Below are positions 44,560 through 56,693 of a stretch of 64,000 nt of DNA, piece by piece; position 1 is the first letter of the stretch, and each line of letters starts with the position of its first letter. Source of the DNA: Deroplatys truncata. Its lineage: Eukaryota; Arthropoda; Insecta; Mantodea; Mantidae. The stretch lies in contig CM060980.1 of the NCBI GenBank assembly GCA_030765065.1, forward strand, positions 62,604,364-62,668,363. Reading direction: 5' to 3'. The notes beneath the pieces are model-generated. The model was not told the origin of the DNA. It was given only the letters and a program-made list of their open reading frames with translations, and searched no databases. The position numbers and the translations under genes are program-made.

Positions 44560-46212
44560 TCACTGTTAATACTGCGAATCCAGCCATTTCTGCGAGCCTC
44601 TAATTTCTTTGCTAGTTATATTTGAAGTTATACTTCTTTTCTGACTTCACGGCTTTAACAAGTTCTTTCCCGTTGTCGGATTTGACAGATTCAACATATT
44701 TCATACCGTAGTTAAAATTCACCAATAGTTCGGCTTTCCCCGTTTCCACTTTGTCTGTTTCTTTCATTGCTCCAGATATTTAGCATCACACTGAAAATCC
44801 GCTCTACAAACGCATTGGACGGTGGCACTGCTAGCACACATTGAACAACTTTCAGCAAATTATGTGCTTTACATCTCTTAAAAAATATCACCCATTTGTT
44901 TGAAATGTTTCAGACTGATAAGTTCTTAATGAATGGCAAGACGTCACACAATGCACATATTTCAGAAAAATAGTTCGTTATATTTATGTTGAAATAATCT
45001 ATAAATTTCATTATGTTCTCCATTTTAAGGGGCTCGTCAAGATTTAACTGAGAGCTAAGCTTTAAAATTGAATCTTCACTGAAGTCAAACCATTTCTCTA
45101 GATATTCCTGAATCCTAGTATAGACTTGCTGAACTTCACTGACAAATTTTGCTTGTTTATATTGCGGACATTTTGCTCTTGTAATACCTTGAATCCGAAG
45201 AAATTATTTCTTTGTCTATTAATACTTTCTGTAGTAACTTCAGGAATACAGAATATATTTCAGTTATCTGTACATAATCACTTTCCACGTGTTTTATGGT
45301 TGTATTAAATAAATGCATAACATTGTGGACGAAATAAATGTAAATCTTTGGGAGTGTTACTTTATCGTCTACTTAATTGTGGTTTTCATGGGCTACGAAT
45401 GTCCAAATAAGTTTGGCAGTTTTGTCTTCACCCTGGCTTAGAAAATAGGACTTCAACAATGGCCAGTTCTGGAGAAATCTATCTACAGCAGAAAAAAAGT
45501 CAAAAAGCGTATAGGAACATGACAGAATAGGGTGGAGTACTCTGACTGCAGGAGCTCAACAAAGTTCTTTAGCTCACTCACCTTCTTCGCGCTTGAAGAA
45601 AACTTATTAATTACCTTAACCACTAACGATTAACATCGTATGGCAGTGGCTTTAGTCCATATTTCGCAGTATTGTGCAGATTATGGGTGTAACAATGTCC
45701 TGCAATAAGATGTGCTTCAAACCTTTTTTTTTTCAACTCCACGAAAACAGATTAGTTTTTCCCGTAATTGACGGAACGTTGTCCGCACCATAAGCAACTA
45801 GTTGGATCCTGAAAGACCAGCCTTAATGATGCTCTCCTTAAGCTTCTTGGCTACAGAAGTTGATGTTTTGTCAGCGTCTTCGTAAAAATCTATAACAGCT
45901 GAAGTGGTTCCCATTTCGTGGTCGAAGTACCGGATAGCAACTGGAAATAATTTCACATTTCCTTTATTTGAAGCATCGAATGCAATCAAGAATGGAGTTG
46001 TACCAACTTTTTTCAGAATTTGTTGCAGAGAATGTGGAGCCAATACATTCTCTTTTATAGCTTCAGCTTTAGTCCGTCCACAGTGAATTTTGGATGATAG
46101 TTTCGAATCTTGAAACAAAAAATGGGATAGCGCATTTTCACAGTCTTGTGATAGGTAACTGTGATGTTTTACTCCATGGTATGTTAATATTAGTTCCGTT
46201 GTTGACACTTCC
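44560..46212 (-). pseudogene. hAT-like transposase, C-terminal part
   Basis: An open stretch (46208-45798, 136 codons) includes TPFLIAFDASNKGN, where DASNKG looks like the first catalytic Asp region of hAT-like transposases. It then continues in other frames with stops down to about 44560. It directly follows the broken coding sequence beyond the LTR insertion (50669-50435), with the reading continuing across the TCTT duplication. Stops and frame changes below 45800 mark it as inactive before or after the insertion. Confidence 0.7.
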
Positions 46213-46216
46213 TCTT

Positions 46217-47233
46217 TGAAGTAAGATTATTTGTATTATGTGTTTGTATTTGTTAGCCCCACATTTGGGAGCCAATTTGCGATGGTAAATTTATAATGTT
46301 TGTGTATGTGTGTTTACTTCACGCGGTGAAGCCATCTTGTGACGTGATTCATTTGTTAGGCTTGTTAGCTCCATCTGGTGTTAACAATTTGCGGCAGTAT
46401 TAATGTTCGTTTGAAAGAATGCTACTGTTATTTTATTTAATTTTGGTTCTCTGTCCTCCGGCTAGCTACGATCTTTTTGGTCAAGCACTTCTCTTTATAC
46501 AGGTTGTGTAAACGGAAGGGAGTCTCTTATCCAAAAATAACACTGATGAAAGAATTTGTTACACTTTTATTGTCGAACACATTTACTATCACATTTACAC
46601 ATTGATCTTGACACTCGCCAAACTGAAACTGTTATAACTTCATTACTGATATTTCTTAATTCGCGTACTTCAACTTTTTGTATGATTAACTTTATCACAC
46701 TTGAGATTTTTCATAACTCTGTTACGCGTAACCTGCAAATTAATATCCGACGTGTGCCGTACAAATACTTTCGACGAACTGACTGACTGAAGGCGACGTG
46801 TACTTTACAAATATTTTCGATGAACTGAGGGCGATCTACCTCTGACTTGGCTTTTTATACTCATACACCCCGATATGCCTAAAGATTATAACTGAGCTTC
46901 TATTGGCTAATAAAACGCGCCAACATTAGCGTCTATTTTTATATCCAATGAAAATTATGAATACATATGCTCTAGGGAAATGTTCCAGAAGATTTTAAAA
47001 GAAAAACGCGCCAACATTACGTAACTTGCTCGTTTCCAATAATGATAAACAGCTCACCCCCTCGCTGCATTATTGCACGCTATTATTGTCAGTTTCAGTA
47101 AGGCCGTATAAACTTACTTCTCAACAATAATTACAATCAATATACATCTCAAATCAATGTCACATAAAAATGCATATTCATATTACAATCATTATTTACA
47201 TTTAAGTAATTTGTGATACAAATTACTGCATCA
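46217..47233 (-). repeat. 3' LTR
   Basis: Contains on the minus strand a TATAAAAAG promoter motif (about 46860-46851) and AATAAA (about 46571-46566). Differs from the 5' LTR by only a few bases and small indels. Confidence 0.92.
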
Positions 47234-47955
47234 TATGCCCCACTAGAAACATAATTATAAATATTTACAACTTGTTTGGAAATTTTATAATTGGGTTTTT
47301 AGTCTCCTAAATCTTGGAACACACGCTATCACTTTCACTTAACACATCACACGCATTTAACACACGACATATGTTTTTTTTTATCTCGCCACTACTTACT
47401 GGCTCTGGTTTAATGTTTTTAGACATTAATCTGACATCACAATTTTTATAGCAAATACTGTACCCTGAATTATTTAGTTACTGTTACAAAATTGGTTTAC
47501 TCTCTTATATTGTTAACAAAAATTTATCAATTCAAAAATTTTTGTAATTATTACACATATTTACCAAAATATTCACCCTCTACACAAATATATTTACATC
47601 TCTTAAATCTAGACACTGTTTCACATTTTTCTGTTTGCTACATAAGTATTTGTTTTTAATTATTTTTACCCCATTTTTGTTGTTTTGTACTGTATATTCA
47701 CAATACTCTTGGAATTATATCTACGTACTTTTACTCTAATATCATATTAAGTTTCAATCTTTACATTCTTAATTTCAAATACTGTTACAGTTACTAAAAA
47801 AAATGTTATTTTTCTTTTAAAAAAATTTAGTTATGTCCAGAATTTATTTCTCCATTATCATGACGTACATATTTATTTAACCCTCTTACAATCCAATACG
47901 TTGCTCTGCAGTTCATCTTTAACTATCCAGCATTTACTTTACATCTAATTGCTAT

Positions 47956-48640
47956 TCACCCTCCTGGATCAAATTGTCTGTGGCTAAACATTACTCGTAG
48001 CTGTATCCTAACCTTCAAAAATTTGTTCATGAATAACCTCTTAAAGGATTCATATGATATTTCGTTCCCTGATAACATTTGAAAACAATCTAAAGTTTCC
48101 TGAACAACACATCTTTTAACAACTTTCATTTTCAATTCATCTGCTATCTTTTTAATCTGAGAAAACTCTGACAAGTCTGTAATAATCTGTACTGGATTGG
48201 AGTTTTCATTTTGAACAGCTTGGTACTTGTTAATTTCAGAAGTTAGCTTTTGATTATTTACAGGCAAAACTTTAACTTCTTCGTACAATTTATTTCTTTG
48301 CATTACTGACTCATTCTGTATTTCTGATATCTCCCCTCTGAAATTAACTTGCGCCTGATTCACATCTACATTCATAACCTCTTTCATCTCTCTTATCTCA
48401 CTTGAAATGCTACTCATTCTACTACCTGACTCTGTACATTCTACATCAACATGTTCACTTTTAGTATTAACCTCACTGTTTTTGTTACCTATTTCCCTGC
48501 TCATGTCTAGCATTTTCTTTGAAACTTCACCTATTTCATTTGCTATCATTTCCTGATTTTCATTTCTCATTCTCATCATACTACTATCTAGCTCCATGAA
48601 TTTCTTTTCAATCTCTTCCCTATTTTGATCTAATTTATGC
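47956..48640 (-). pseudogene. gag-like ORF, second half
   Basis: Minus-strand 213-codon frame (start ATG at 48597) rich in Glu/Lys/Asn with heptad-like spacing, suggesting a coiled coil over about residues 1-150, then a FMNKFLKVRIQ-type end. It continues the product of 49025-48642 after a one-base shift near 48640. It lacks zinc knuckles and any pol domain. Confidence 0.65.
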
Positions 48641-48641
48641 T

Positions 48642-49025
48642 CTAATTACCAATTTCTTCTCTTAATTCTTTCTTATTCTGATCTAGTTTTTGTTCTAAAC
48701 TCTTACTAATATCTTCCCTCAATTCCCTATTATTCTTTTCCATATCCTGAGTTAGTTTTTCTAATTTCTCATTATTCTTTTGCATATCTTCCCTCATATT
48801 TCTCAGCATTTCAATCATCATACTAGCATCAAAATTAACATTTCCTGCTGTTCTATTCTCACTTTCTGCACTAGTATTTCCTCCCTCAAATACTACATTG
48901 TTTGAGCTATTTTCTGTAACCTGTATTGAATTACAGCTAACTGTTACACTATCCCTTTCCATCATTGTTTCTTCTGTATTATTAGTGGACATAGTTTTCT
49001 TTATCCTACCACTCCTCAAGTACAT
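48642..49025 (-). pseudogene. gag-like ORF, first half
   Basis: 127 codons starting MYLRSGR, a start motif that I associate with arthropod gypsy-type Gag proteins. The C-terminal 55 residues are a predicted coiled coil (repeated NNE/KLEKL/REDI patterns). A frame break near 48640 separates it from the downstream half. Together they would make an about 340-residue structural protein, much of it coiled coil. Confidence 0.68.
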
Positions 49026-49391
49026 TTGAATGTTACAATTTTGTTTTCTAAAAAAAAATTACTATACTCTGACCTTTGTGATGCAGTCTGTTGCTGTTAC
49101 TTTGATGTCCAGCTTCCTGCCCCTCTCTCCTAGGTTTGTATGTCGCTTCTGCGTCGTATCATGATGAATCTACCTCGTTTTGGTGTTCTGTATTTGAATT
49201 CCCCTGTTGCCTTTTAATCTCGGAATTACGATGTCCAATCATCCGCGTAGTCTGTCGTTCCCATAGTTGTTTCTGGAATCTGCGTCTTGTAGTTCAGTTC
49301 ACTGCTCCATTCGCTCCACGTCCTGATTCCTTTGCTCCTTCCTGGTTATCTCACTTCTTCCTGGTTAATTCTGCTCCTTCCTGGTTATTCT

Positions 49392-49409
49392 GCCTCACGT
49401 TGGGCGCCA
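49392..49409 (-). other. primer-binding site (tRNA-Lys type)
   Basis: Minus strand TGGCGCCCAACGTGAGGC, four bases downstream of the 5' LTR. Confidence 0.85.
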
Positions 49410-49413
49410 AATT

Positions 49414-50430
49414 TGAAGTAAGATTATTTGTATTATGTGTTTGTATTTGTTAGCCCCACATTTGGGAGCCAATTTGCGATGGTAAATTTATGTTTGTGTA
49501 TGTGTGTTTACTTCACGCGGTGAAGCCATCTTGTGACGTGATTCATTTGTTAGGCTTGTTAGCTCCATCTGGTGTTAGCAATTTGCGGCAGTATTAATGT
49601 TCGTTTGAAAGAATGCTACTGTTATTTTATTTAATTTTGGTTCTCTGTCCTCCGGCTAGCTACGATCTTTTTGGTCAAGCACTTCTCTTTATACAGGTTG
49701 TGTAAACGGAAGGGAGTCTCTTATCCAAAAATAACACTGATGAAAGAATTTGTTACACTTTTATTGTCGAACACATTTACTATCACATTTACACATTGAT
49801 CTTGACACTCGCCAAACTGAAACGGTTATAATAACTTCATTACTGATATTTCTTAATTCGCGTACTTCAACTTTTTGTATAATTAACTTTATCACACTTG
49901 AGATTTTTCTTAACTCTGTTACGCGTAACCTGCAAATTGATATCCGACGTGTGCCGTACAAATAATTTCGACGAACTGACTGACTGAAGGCGACGTGTAC
50001 TTTACAAATATTTTCGATGAACTGAGGGCGATCTACCTCTGACTTAGCTTTTTATACTCATACACCCCGATATGCCTAAAGATTATAACTGAGCTTCTAT
50101 TGGCTAATAAAACGCGCCAACATTAGCGTCTATTTTTATATCCAATGAAAATTATGAATACATATGGTCTAGGGAAATGTTCCAGAAGATTCTAAAAGAA
50201 AAATGCGCCAACATTACGTAACTTGCTCGTTTCCAATAATGATAAACAGCTCACCCCCTCGCTGCATTATTGCACGCTATTATTGTCAGTTTCAGTAAGG
50301 CCGTATAAACTTACTTCTCAACAATAATTACAATCAATATACATCTCAAATCAATGTCACATAAAAATGCATATTCATATTACAATCATTATTTACATTT
50401 AAGTAATTTGTGATACAAATTACTGCATCA
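49414..50430 (-). repeat. 5' LTR
   Basis: Mate of 46217-47233; same promoter and polyadenylation motifs. The frames at 49750-49965 are LTR shadows. Confidence 0.92.
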
Positions 50431-50434
50431 TCTT

Positions 50435-50710
50435 CCTTACTAGTTCCCGCTGGCACTAAATACCTTTCAAAAGTGGAGTTTCTTAACACATCCCGCACCT
50501 TATGAATATGAGGCTTGATACTGGCATGATGCTTTACTGCTTTCACCGAGTCGTATTTCACTGTAAAACTTACACGGAATGCTTTACAATATCCGGTATA
50601 TTCATCTTGTTTCAAAAGCCACCTCGAAAAGTGTTTCTTGTAGCCATTTGTCATTAAAATGACACTCACGGCGCTGTATTTTAGCCTGCTGCATTTGAGA
50701 AGCTCACTAT
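50435..50710 (-). pseudogene. hAT-like transposase, N-terminal part
   Basis: Minus-strand frame from 50669: about 75 codons of host element before the LTR. It has a C..F pattern followed by VKHHASIKPHIH, consistent with a degenerate BED-type zinc finger (C..C...F...H....H). Cut at KE by the LTR insertion. Confidence 0.65.
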
Positions 50711-51108
50711 AATACGATGTTATATACGTACACGTATCACTCAGTCACTACAATGCCGTTTCTTAAACACTTCAATTTTAAGCTAAACGCATGCCGTGTC
50801 CATGTGCCCTAATAGAATACAACCACGACAAAATACTTCACTACATCAATCAGCCGCGCGCAACAATGGATATACTTGGCGCGTTCATTTGTTCGACAAG
50901 AGGTCAAAGAGGCTTTGTATTTTTATTACATCACGGTGTGCATTGCCAAGTCATTTGAAGACCGCTCCAATAAGAACGAAATTAAAAAAAACGAAGTTAA
51001 TATGAATTTAGTTAATTTAAAGGGGCCCGAAAACCGGACTTTCGGGACGTTCGACCGAACACTACAGTTTTATTTAAAAACCGGACTGTTGGCAACACTA
51101 AGTTAGCA

Positions 51109-51640
51109 TCGTCGACTGACTAGCATTTGGTCCTCCCCAACGAGCAAAAGGTTGCAACATAGTTTACCACTTCATTCTTCCACGTGGTAGCGGAACTGTC
51201 TCAAACGACAAGTTATAATTCCACGATATGAGTATCACGAGTTTTCTGTGAATTGCCTTTGAAGTCTTTATCAGTATGACTAAATTTTATTGCAATTATA
51301 TTATGTAGGAAATCATAAGAAATAAATGTGACAGTTTCAGGAAAAAGTAGAGGTTTTTCTAATATGCAATTGATGTAGATTATTTTTATGCATTCATTAA
51401 TTTTGTTCATTTATTTTTCTTAGAGTTAGCAATTTCATCTATTTCATGCTGCGTGTTTCAAATGTAATTGTGGCATCTGACAAAGATGCTTGAAAGTTTC
51501 TAAATCATCGTTTATCTTTTCCTTTGCAATGGGTCATTGCTATGACTTCCGAATCTTGCGGGATGGCAGGATTAATGCTTCTAAGCATTAAAAAATTCCG
51601 CCAGTTAGCGACCTTGTTATGAATTTATTCCTCTATGCTT
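51109..51640. other. no gene seen
   Basis: AT-rich, nothing recognised. Confidence 0.5.
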
Positions 51641-51815
51641 CAGATGAACATTGAATGCTGTTTATTATGAAATGGTGCTCAAATGAGTCGGGATCCATAG
51701 AGCTTAGAGTTACCCGACATTCATCTGGGATAAGGGAAACCCCGGAAAAGAACCTTTGGTACTGCGCCCTAACCGAGATCAGAACTCGGGACCTTTTGAA
51801 TGTGTGAGAGAGAGA
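51640..51815 (-). mobile_element. possible SINE fragment
   Basis: Minus strand contains a B-box-like end (AGGTCCCGAGTTCTGATCTC), then a SINE-like body with CCGGGGTTTCCC and CAGATGAATGTCGGGTAA. A (GA)n tract follows at 51809-51819. No target duplication seen. Confidence 0.4.
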
Positions 51816-53519
51816 GACACATTGCCATCACAATACAGATGGACTAACTAAACTCTTGCCCAATTTAAATTACTTTCAAACAAGAATGAGTGATGAGTAA
51901 GGTGGCATGGATAGAACCACTTTTTAATGAGCCTCGGGGGTTACTTCGATAAGTACGGGATTGGCGCTCCCGGTCCTCCAGGTTTTGGGGGTTAGTTTAG
52001 GGTTAACTACCCTGCTCATAAAAAGGCTTTGTTCCTATTCTTTTGACGGATAGCCGCGGCGGCGCGGGGTCTTAGGTCGACACCGTTCGGTACCGCCATG
52101 AGGTTCGACTGGCATGGAGCTAGACGAGTCCAGTGGGGTCTCTCCGTGCATTGCATTTACTGCAGCTATGGGCGCTACTACTGATTTTCGTCTAGTAACC
52201 TACAAAAAGAGACCTATGGTTCATCTTGTCTTGGAAGGAAGTGTTTCTACGTCAGGAAAGTGTGACGCTTCCCGTTATTTAATCACGCACTCGGCTACAC
52301 CAGACCAAAATCGCTGGCCCAGTACAGAACTGTACCCGCCAGCGCAGGGTCTTAATTGATATTGACTAAGGATGATCCACAGTCCCTTCATTTACTCCAG
52401 GTACATCACTTTGGAACCCAAGAAGTTTTTGTTGAGCCACATACTTCCTGAATGTCTGACGAGGTGTTGTGACTTTCTCCGCCTTAAACGTCCTCTCTGA
52501 AGAAGTAGTTGTTGCCTACCTTTCTAACCAAGGGGTCAGTGCAGCTACACGGCTCCTGCGGCGGGAAGGTGCGGAACAGGTACCTACCAGAATGGTCTTT
52601 TTGACATTTACCTCGGGACAGCTTCCTACTACTCTCAAGGTTGGATATGAGATAATGTATGTTCATCAATATATTCCCAACTTTCTACGTTGTTTCTCTG
52701 TCAAGGATTCGGACATACAGCACTATCCTGTAAGCGGTAGCTTTATGTGCTCGGTGTGGAACAAATCGACACGACGGTTCTCTTTGCTCCTTCATCTCCA
52801 AATGTGTGAACTGTGAGGGTGCCCATTCTGCACTCTCTCGCAACTGCGCTGTATATAAGGAAGAATACGTCATTCGAACTCGGGGTTAAGGAAAAAATTC
52901 TCTATCGAGAGGCGAAAGAGAAACTTTACTTATTATTTCCCACGAAGTTAGCTCGCGGATCCTTCAGTTGCAGCTGCTACTACTCCTGTTTCTTCGAAGC
53001 TAAACTGTACCTGCATTTTTACCTGCACTCCTAGAGTGGAGGCTTTTCTATCCTCACCCTATTTCCTTTTCAGCCCCCTTCCCTTTCCACTCTTTTGGAG
53101 TCTTTCAAACCTAACCGTCAACGTTTTACTTCTCTTCAATCTCATCAGCGTCGGGAACTTTCCACATTCCGACTGTTACTTGAGGTGGTCACTCGGTTTG
53201 GTACCTTACCCTTGGATAATCCTGCAGACTCGTCTATAGATACCGACTAGGCGGGTGCTTCTCCGGGTTTCTTCGAGACAAATAACCTATTCACCACATT
53301 CTGCACGGCGGGAACCTCCGTAGTGCGTCTGGAATGCCCCTTCTCCCACAGCTTTGCGGTATTCCACCTCCGGTACCCCGTCACCGACGTTCAGCAATCT
53401 TGGAAATTTAGACACATTGGATGTGTATCATCCACCAGTGCTTTCCCTGCGCCTTCGCCCCCGCCGCTGTCTGTGACAGGACTGAGGACATCAATTTTCC
53501 ATCTTCAGTGGTGTGGATA

Positions 53520-53677
53520 GGGAAGTAAAGCCAGTGGTCCCGTGTCGTAGATTTACGGCACGTAAAAGAACCTCAAGCCTGATAGAGGCCTCTGACCAAA
53601 ATCACCGGTCTTTCACGCCCAATATAGAATGGGACTCTTAAGAACCACAGCAGTTAAAGAGCGTCCATAAATAAAAC
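53520..53677 (+). mobile_element. SINE A, 5'-truncated, inside LINE ORF1
   Basis: Starts GGAAGTAAAGCCAGTGG and continues through TTTACGGCACGTAAAAGAAC, GGTCTTTCACGCCCAATATAG and GAGCGTCCATAAATAAAA. The tRNA-like head is missing. Confidence 0.82.
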
Positions 53678-54120
53678 TCAATGTTTCCTTTTTCCCAGGC
53701 GTTGTCCACAGCTGCTACTGTGGATCTGTCCCAGGCCACTGCCAACATTTCCGCAGCAAAAGGTTTACTTACGGTGACCAATGTTAAATTGCAGACTCAG
53801 AAAAACACCAAAGCTGCTGTAATTTCCACCACTGTTGTCACCACTAGGGATACATCTTTCAAGCAGAAGCCTTCTAAACCATCTTTTTTGTCAAACCCCA
53901 GGAAGAAGAGCTTGACATCTAACGCTCACGAGCGGAAAAACAGACATTTATCGAAATCGTTTGGAATTGTAGAGGCAGACTGACTTTTAAGGGCTTTACC
54001 CTTTTCCCACAGTTTATTAGTTTCCTTTTCCTCCTTTACTTATGGGATTTTTCAGTGAAATATGCGTGGTTACCGTTCTCATAAGGCGGAGCTGGACCTT
54101 CTGCTTTCTACTTATCGGTC

Positions 54121-54123
<3 letters not shown>

Positions 54124-54160
<37 letters not shown>
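54124..54160. repeat. (GT)n microsatellite in LINE endonuclease region
   Basis: About 37 bp of GT dinucleotide splitting the endonuclease frame. Confidence 0.92.
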
Positions 54161-54164
<4 letters not shown>

Positions 54165-56480
54165 GCTTAAAGAGATTAAACTTCCCCCGAAGACATGTAC
54201 TTTCATTACTATGTGACTTTTCGTAATGATCTCCCTGTTCCTGATGTTAGTCATGTCCATGGGGGAATTTGTATCTTGGTGTGTTGGGACCTTTACTGCA
54301 CTCCGGTCCAGCTATGTACGGATTTACAAGCGTAGCTCTCCGTATTACCTTGCCATCTCTTTCACATTTTGTTCTTTGTATACCTTCCACCTACTCGTAA
54401 TTCTTCTGGGGCTACCGACTGGCCCTACAAAACCCCCTAATTATTCTCAACTTGGCCCTAGATATCTTTGCCTGCTTTCCTCATTTTGATGCACGGAACT
54501 GATATCTTCAGGACACGACACTAGGCAGTAGTGAGCTTTCCATTCCTCAAATGTCATTTATTGGACGACATACTCTGGTATTCTGGTGGTTGCAGAAATG
54601 CAATCCGGCTCTCCGAGCTCACCGAAAGGCATTGAAAGCGTTCGAGCGTCATCCGACGCTAGAGAAGATGATTAATTTTTAAACGTTGTTGCCCAGGCTT
54701 GGAAAATAATTCGACAGTGTAAGAAGTCTTCTTGAGAACATTTTGTTTCCACTTTGTCACGCTGCACTTCCGCCGACTTTCTGGTAAACCTACTTCATAT
54801 AACCCTGGGCTTTCTGTGGTTGGCAACATTGTTACTGATCCCCCTCATATAGCCAATTCCCTAGGTGGAGTCTTTGCTTCTGCCTCTAGTTCTGCACACT
54901 GTGATTCCTATTTCTCGGTCATCAAGGATCGGGTAGAGTCCTCTTTTGATTTCACCTCTCAGGACCTAGAAGACTATAATCTGCCTTTCTAATTACCTGA
55001 ACTGGAATTAGCCTTGTCGGTCACTCCTGATACTGCTTCTGGGCCGATTGTATACATGCACTAATGCTTAAACAGTTGCTTCCAAGTAGTCAGCTGTTTC
55101 TTTTAGACACCTTTAACTATATTTGGCTGCATGGCGCTTTCCCATCTCAGTGGCGCGATTCCATTATCGTTCCTATACTTAAGCCTGGAAAAGACCTACG
55201 GTTGTCCACTAGTTACCGACCCATTTTTCTAACAACCTGTATTTGCAAAGTAATGGAAAAGATGGTCGCTAAGCGATTAACACTGTGTCTTGAAACCCGT
55301 GCTCTCACTCCTGTACAGTGCAGTTTTCGACAACGGCGGTTCCTGTCGAACCACTAGCTTTCATTGGCGAATCACATTTATGATTCTTTTTTGCGCAGAC
55401 AACAGTTGGTAGCTATCTTTTCTAATTGAAAAAGGACTAAGATACCACCTGGCGTATTGGAACCATCCGCCAACTCTTCCGTTGGAACTTCCGGGGCTAT
55501 CTTCCTGTTCTTTTTCAGCATTTTATGGATGCTCGTACTTTTATAGTTTGAGTGGGATCTTTCTCCCTGGTCATTAGACAAGAGACGAGGTGCCGCTGGG
55601 CTCGGTGTTGAGTTCTTTTGTTTGCTATAGCCATTAATCCCATAGTGTCGAACATTCCATCTGGCATCACGCCGTTTCTCTTTGTATATGATTTTCCAAC
55701 TTTTTTTTAGCTCAGGGCGTACACGCTGTATTCAACGGCGCCTCCAGTGCTTTATTGATATCTTAAATCCTTGGAGTTTGGAGAATGGGCTTAAATTTTC
55801 AGCGGAGAAAACACCTGCCTTAATTTTTGGCGTCTTAAGGAGGCAGGAAACTCCTTATCTCTCCCTCTCTTGGTGGAGTGAGACTGCCGTTTGTTGAGGA
55901 AGCTAAATTTCTCGGTCTCATGTTTGACCGTAAGCTTTGTTGGAGACCTCATATTTTATAAATTCGTGGACGCTGTGCTCACGCTGCATTTACTCCGTGT
56001 CTTTAGTGGCACTTCTTGGGGTGTCGAGAGTGTACTTTTGCTGCGTTTCTACCGGTCTTTAATACGTTTGAAACTCGACTATGGTTCCATGGTCTATTCT
56101 ACTCAACCAACTATTCTACGTAGATTGGGTCCTGTCCATCATCAAGGCCTTTGACCCGCACTGGGAGCTTTTCTTACTAGTCTCACCTTAGCTTGTGCGC
56201 CGAATCTGGTGAACCTCCCTTTGGATACGTCGGGGTATTCTTCTTTGTAATTATTCTCCGCTTTGCATGCCATGCCTTCTCACCCCAACTATTCTACGTT
56301 CTTTGGTGCCTCTTTGGATTATCGTTGTCGCAATAGTCGGTCTGCAATGCTTCCTGTGCGGTATAGATTTCGAAACTTATTGTCAAAGTTGAATACAGTA
56401 CTTCCCTTGCCCTTCCGCAGGGGATTACATCGTTTTCCCCCATGGATACGCCAAACCCCTCGGTGTCGTCTTGATCTAGC

Positions 56481-56693
56481 TCAGTTGCCCAATGTCGTCC
56501 TCTGTAGTGTAGTGATTACTATACTAGCCTATAGTTCCCGAGGTTGCGGGTTCAAACCCGGCGGAGGACGATGGATTTTTTCGGGCGTAAAATCCTTAGC
56601 ATGGCTTCCTTCGGAAGGAAAGTAAAGCTAGTGGTCCGTGTCCTCAGTTAAAGATCGTCCATAAATAATAATAAAAAAAATTCAGTTGCCCAA
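56481..56693 (+). mobile_element. SINE A with 12-bp target duplication, inside LINE
   Basis: Element 56493-56681 flanked by TCAGTTGCCCAA (56481-56492 and 56682-56693). Head with B box CGGGTTCAAACCC (about 56549), GGCGTAAAATCCTTAGCATGG, a shortened body (the GGCACGTAAAGAACC-to-CCAATATAG part is deleted) and an ATAATAATAAAAAAAA tail. Confidence 0.93.

Larger units (their letters stand above)
46213..50434 (-). mobile_element. non-autonomous gypsy-type LTR retrotransposon, TCTT target duplication
   Basis: Two 1017-bp LTRs (46217-47233 and 49414-50430), nearly identical, bounded by TGAAGTAAG and CTGCATCA (minus strand TGATGCAG...CTTACTTCA), with TCTT at 46213-46216 and 50431-50434. On the minus strand the primer-binding site at 49409-49392 is TGGCGCCCAACGTGAGGC, complementary to a lysine-tRNA 3' end with one mismatch. 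A short purine-rich tract (AGTGGGG) precedes the 3' LTR at about 47234-47250. Internal length is only 2.18 kb, without protease, reverse transcriptase or integrase, so it needs a helper. Confidence 0.93.
44424..51108 (-). mobile_element. hAT element with nested LTR retrotransposon
   Basis: Outer ends 44432 (TAGGGTTGCCAAC) and 51100 (reverse complement TAGTGTTGCCAAC) are short inverted repeats. They are flanked by TGTTAGCA (44424-44431) and AGTTAGCA (51101-51108), an 8-bp target duplication matching 7 of 8. Removing the nested 4.2-kb LTR element leaves about 2.45 kb, typical for an autonomous-size hAT. The transposase runs on the minus strand. Confidence 0.85.

Noticed and set aside
49136..49453. 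105-codon plus-strand frame
   Set aside because: Antisense to the leader of the LTR element, overlapping the primer-binding site and the LTR.
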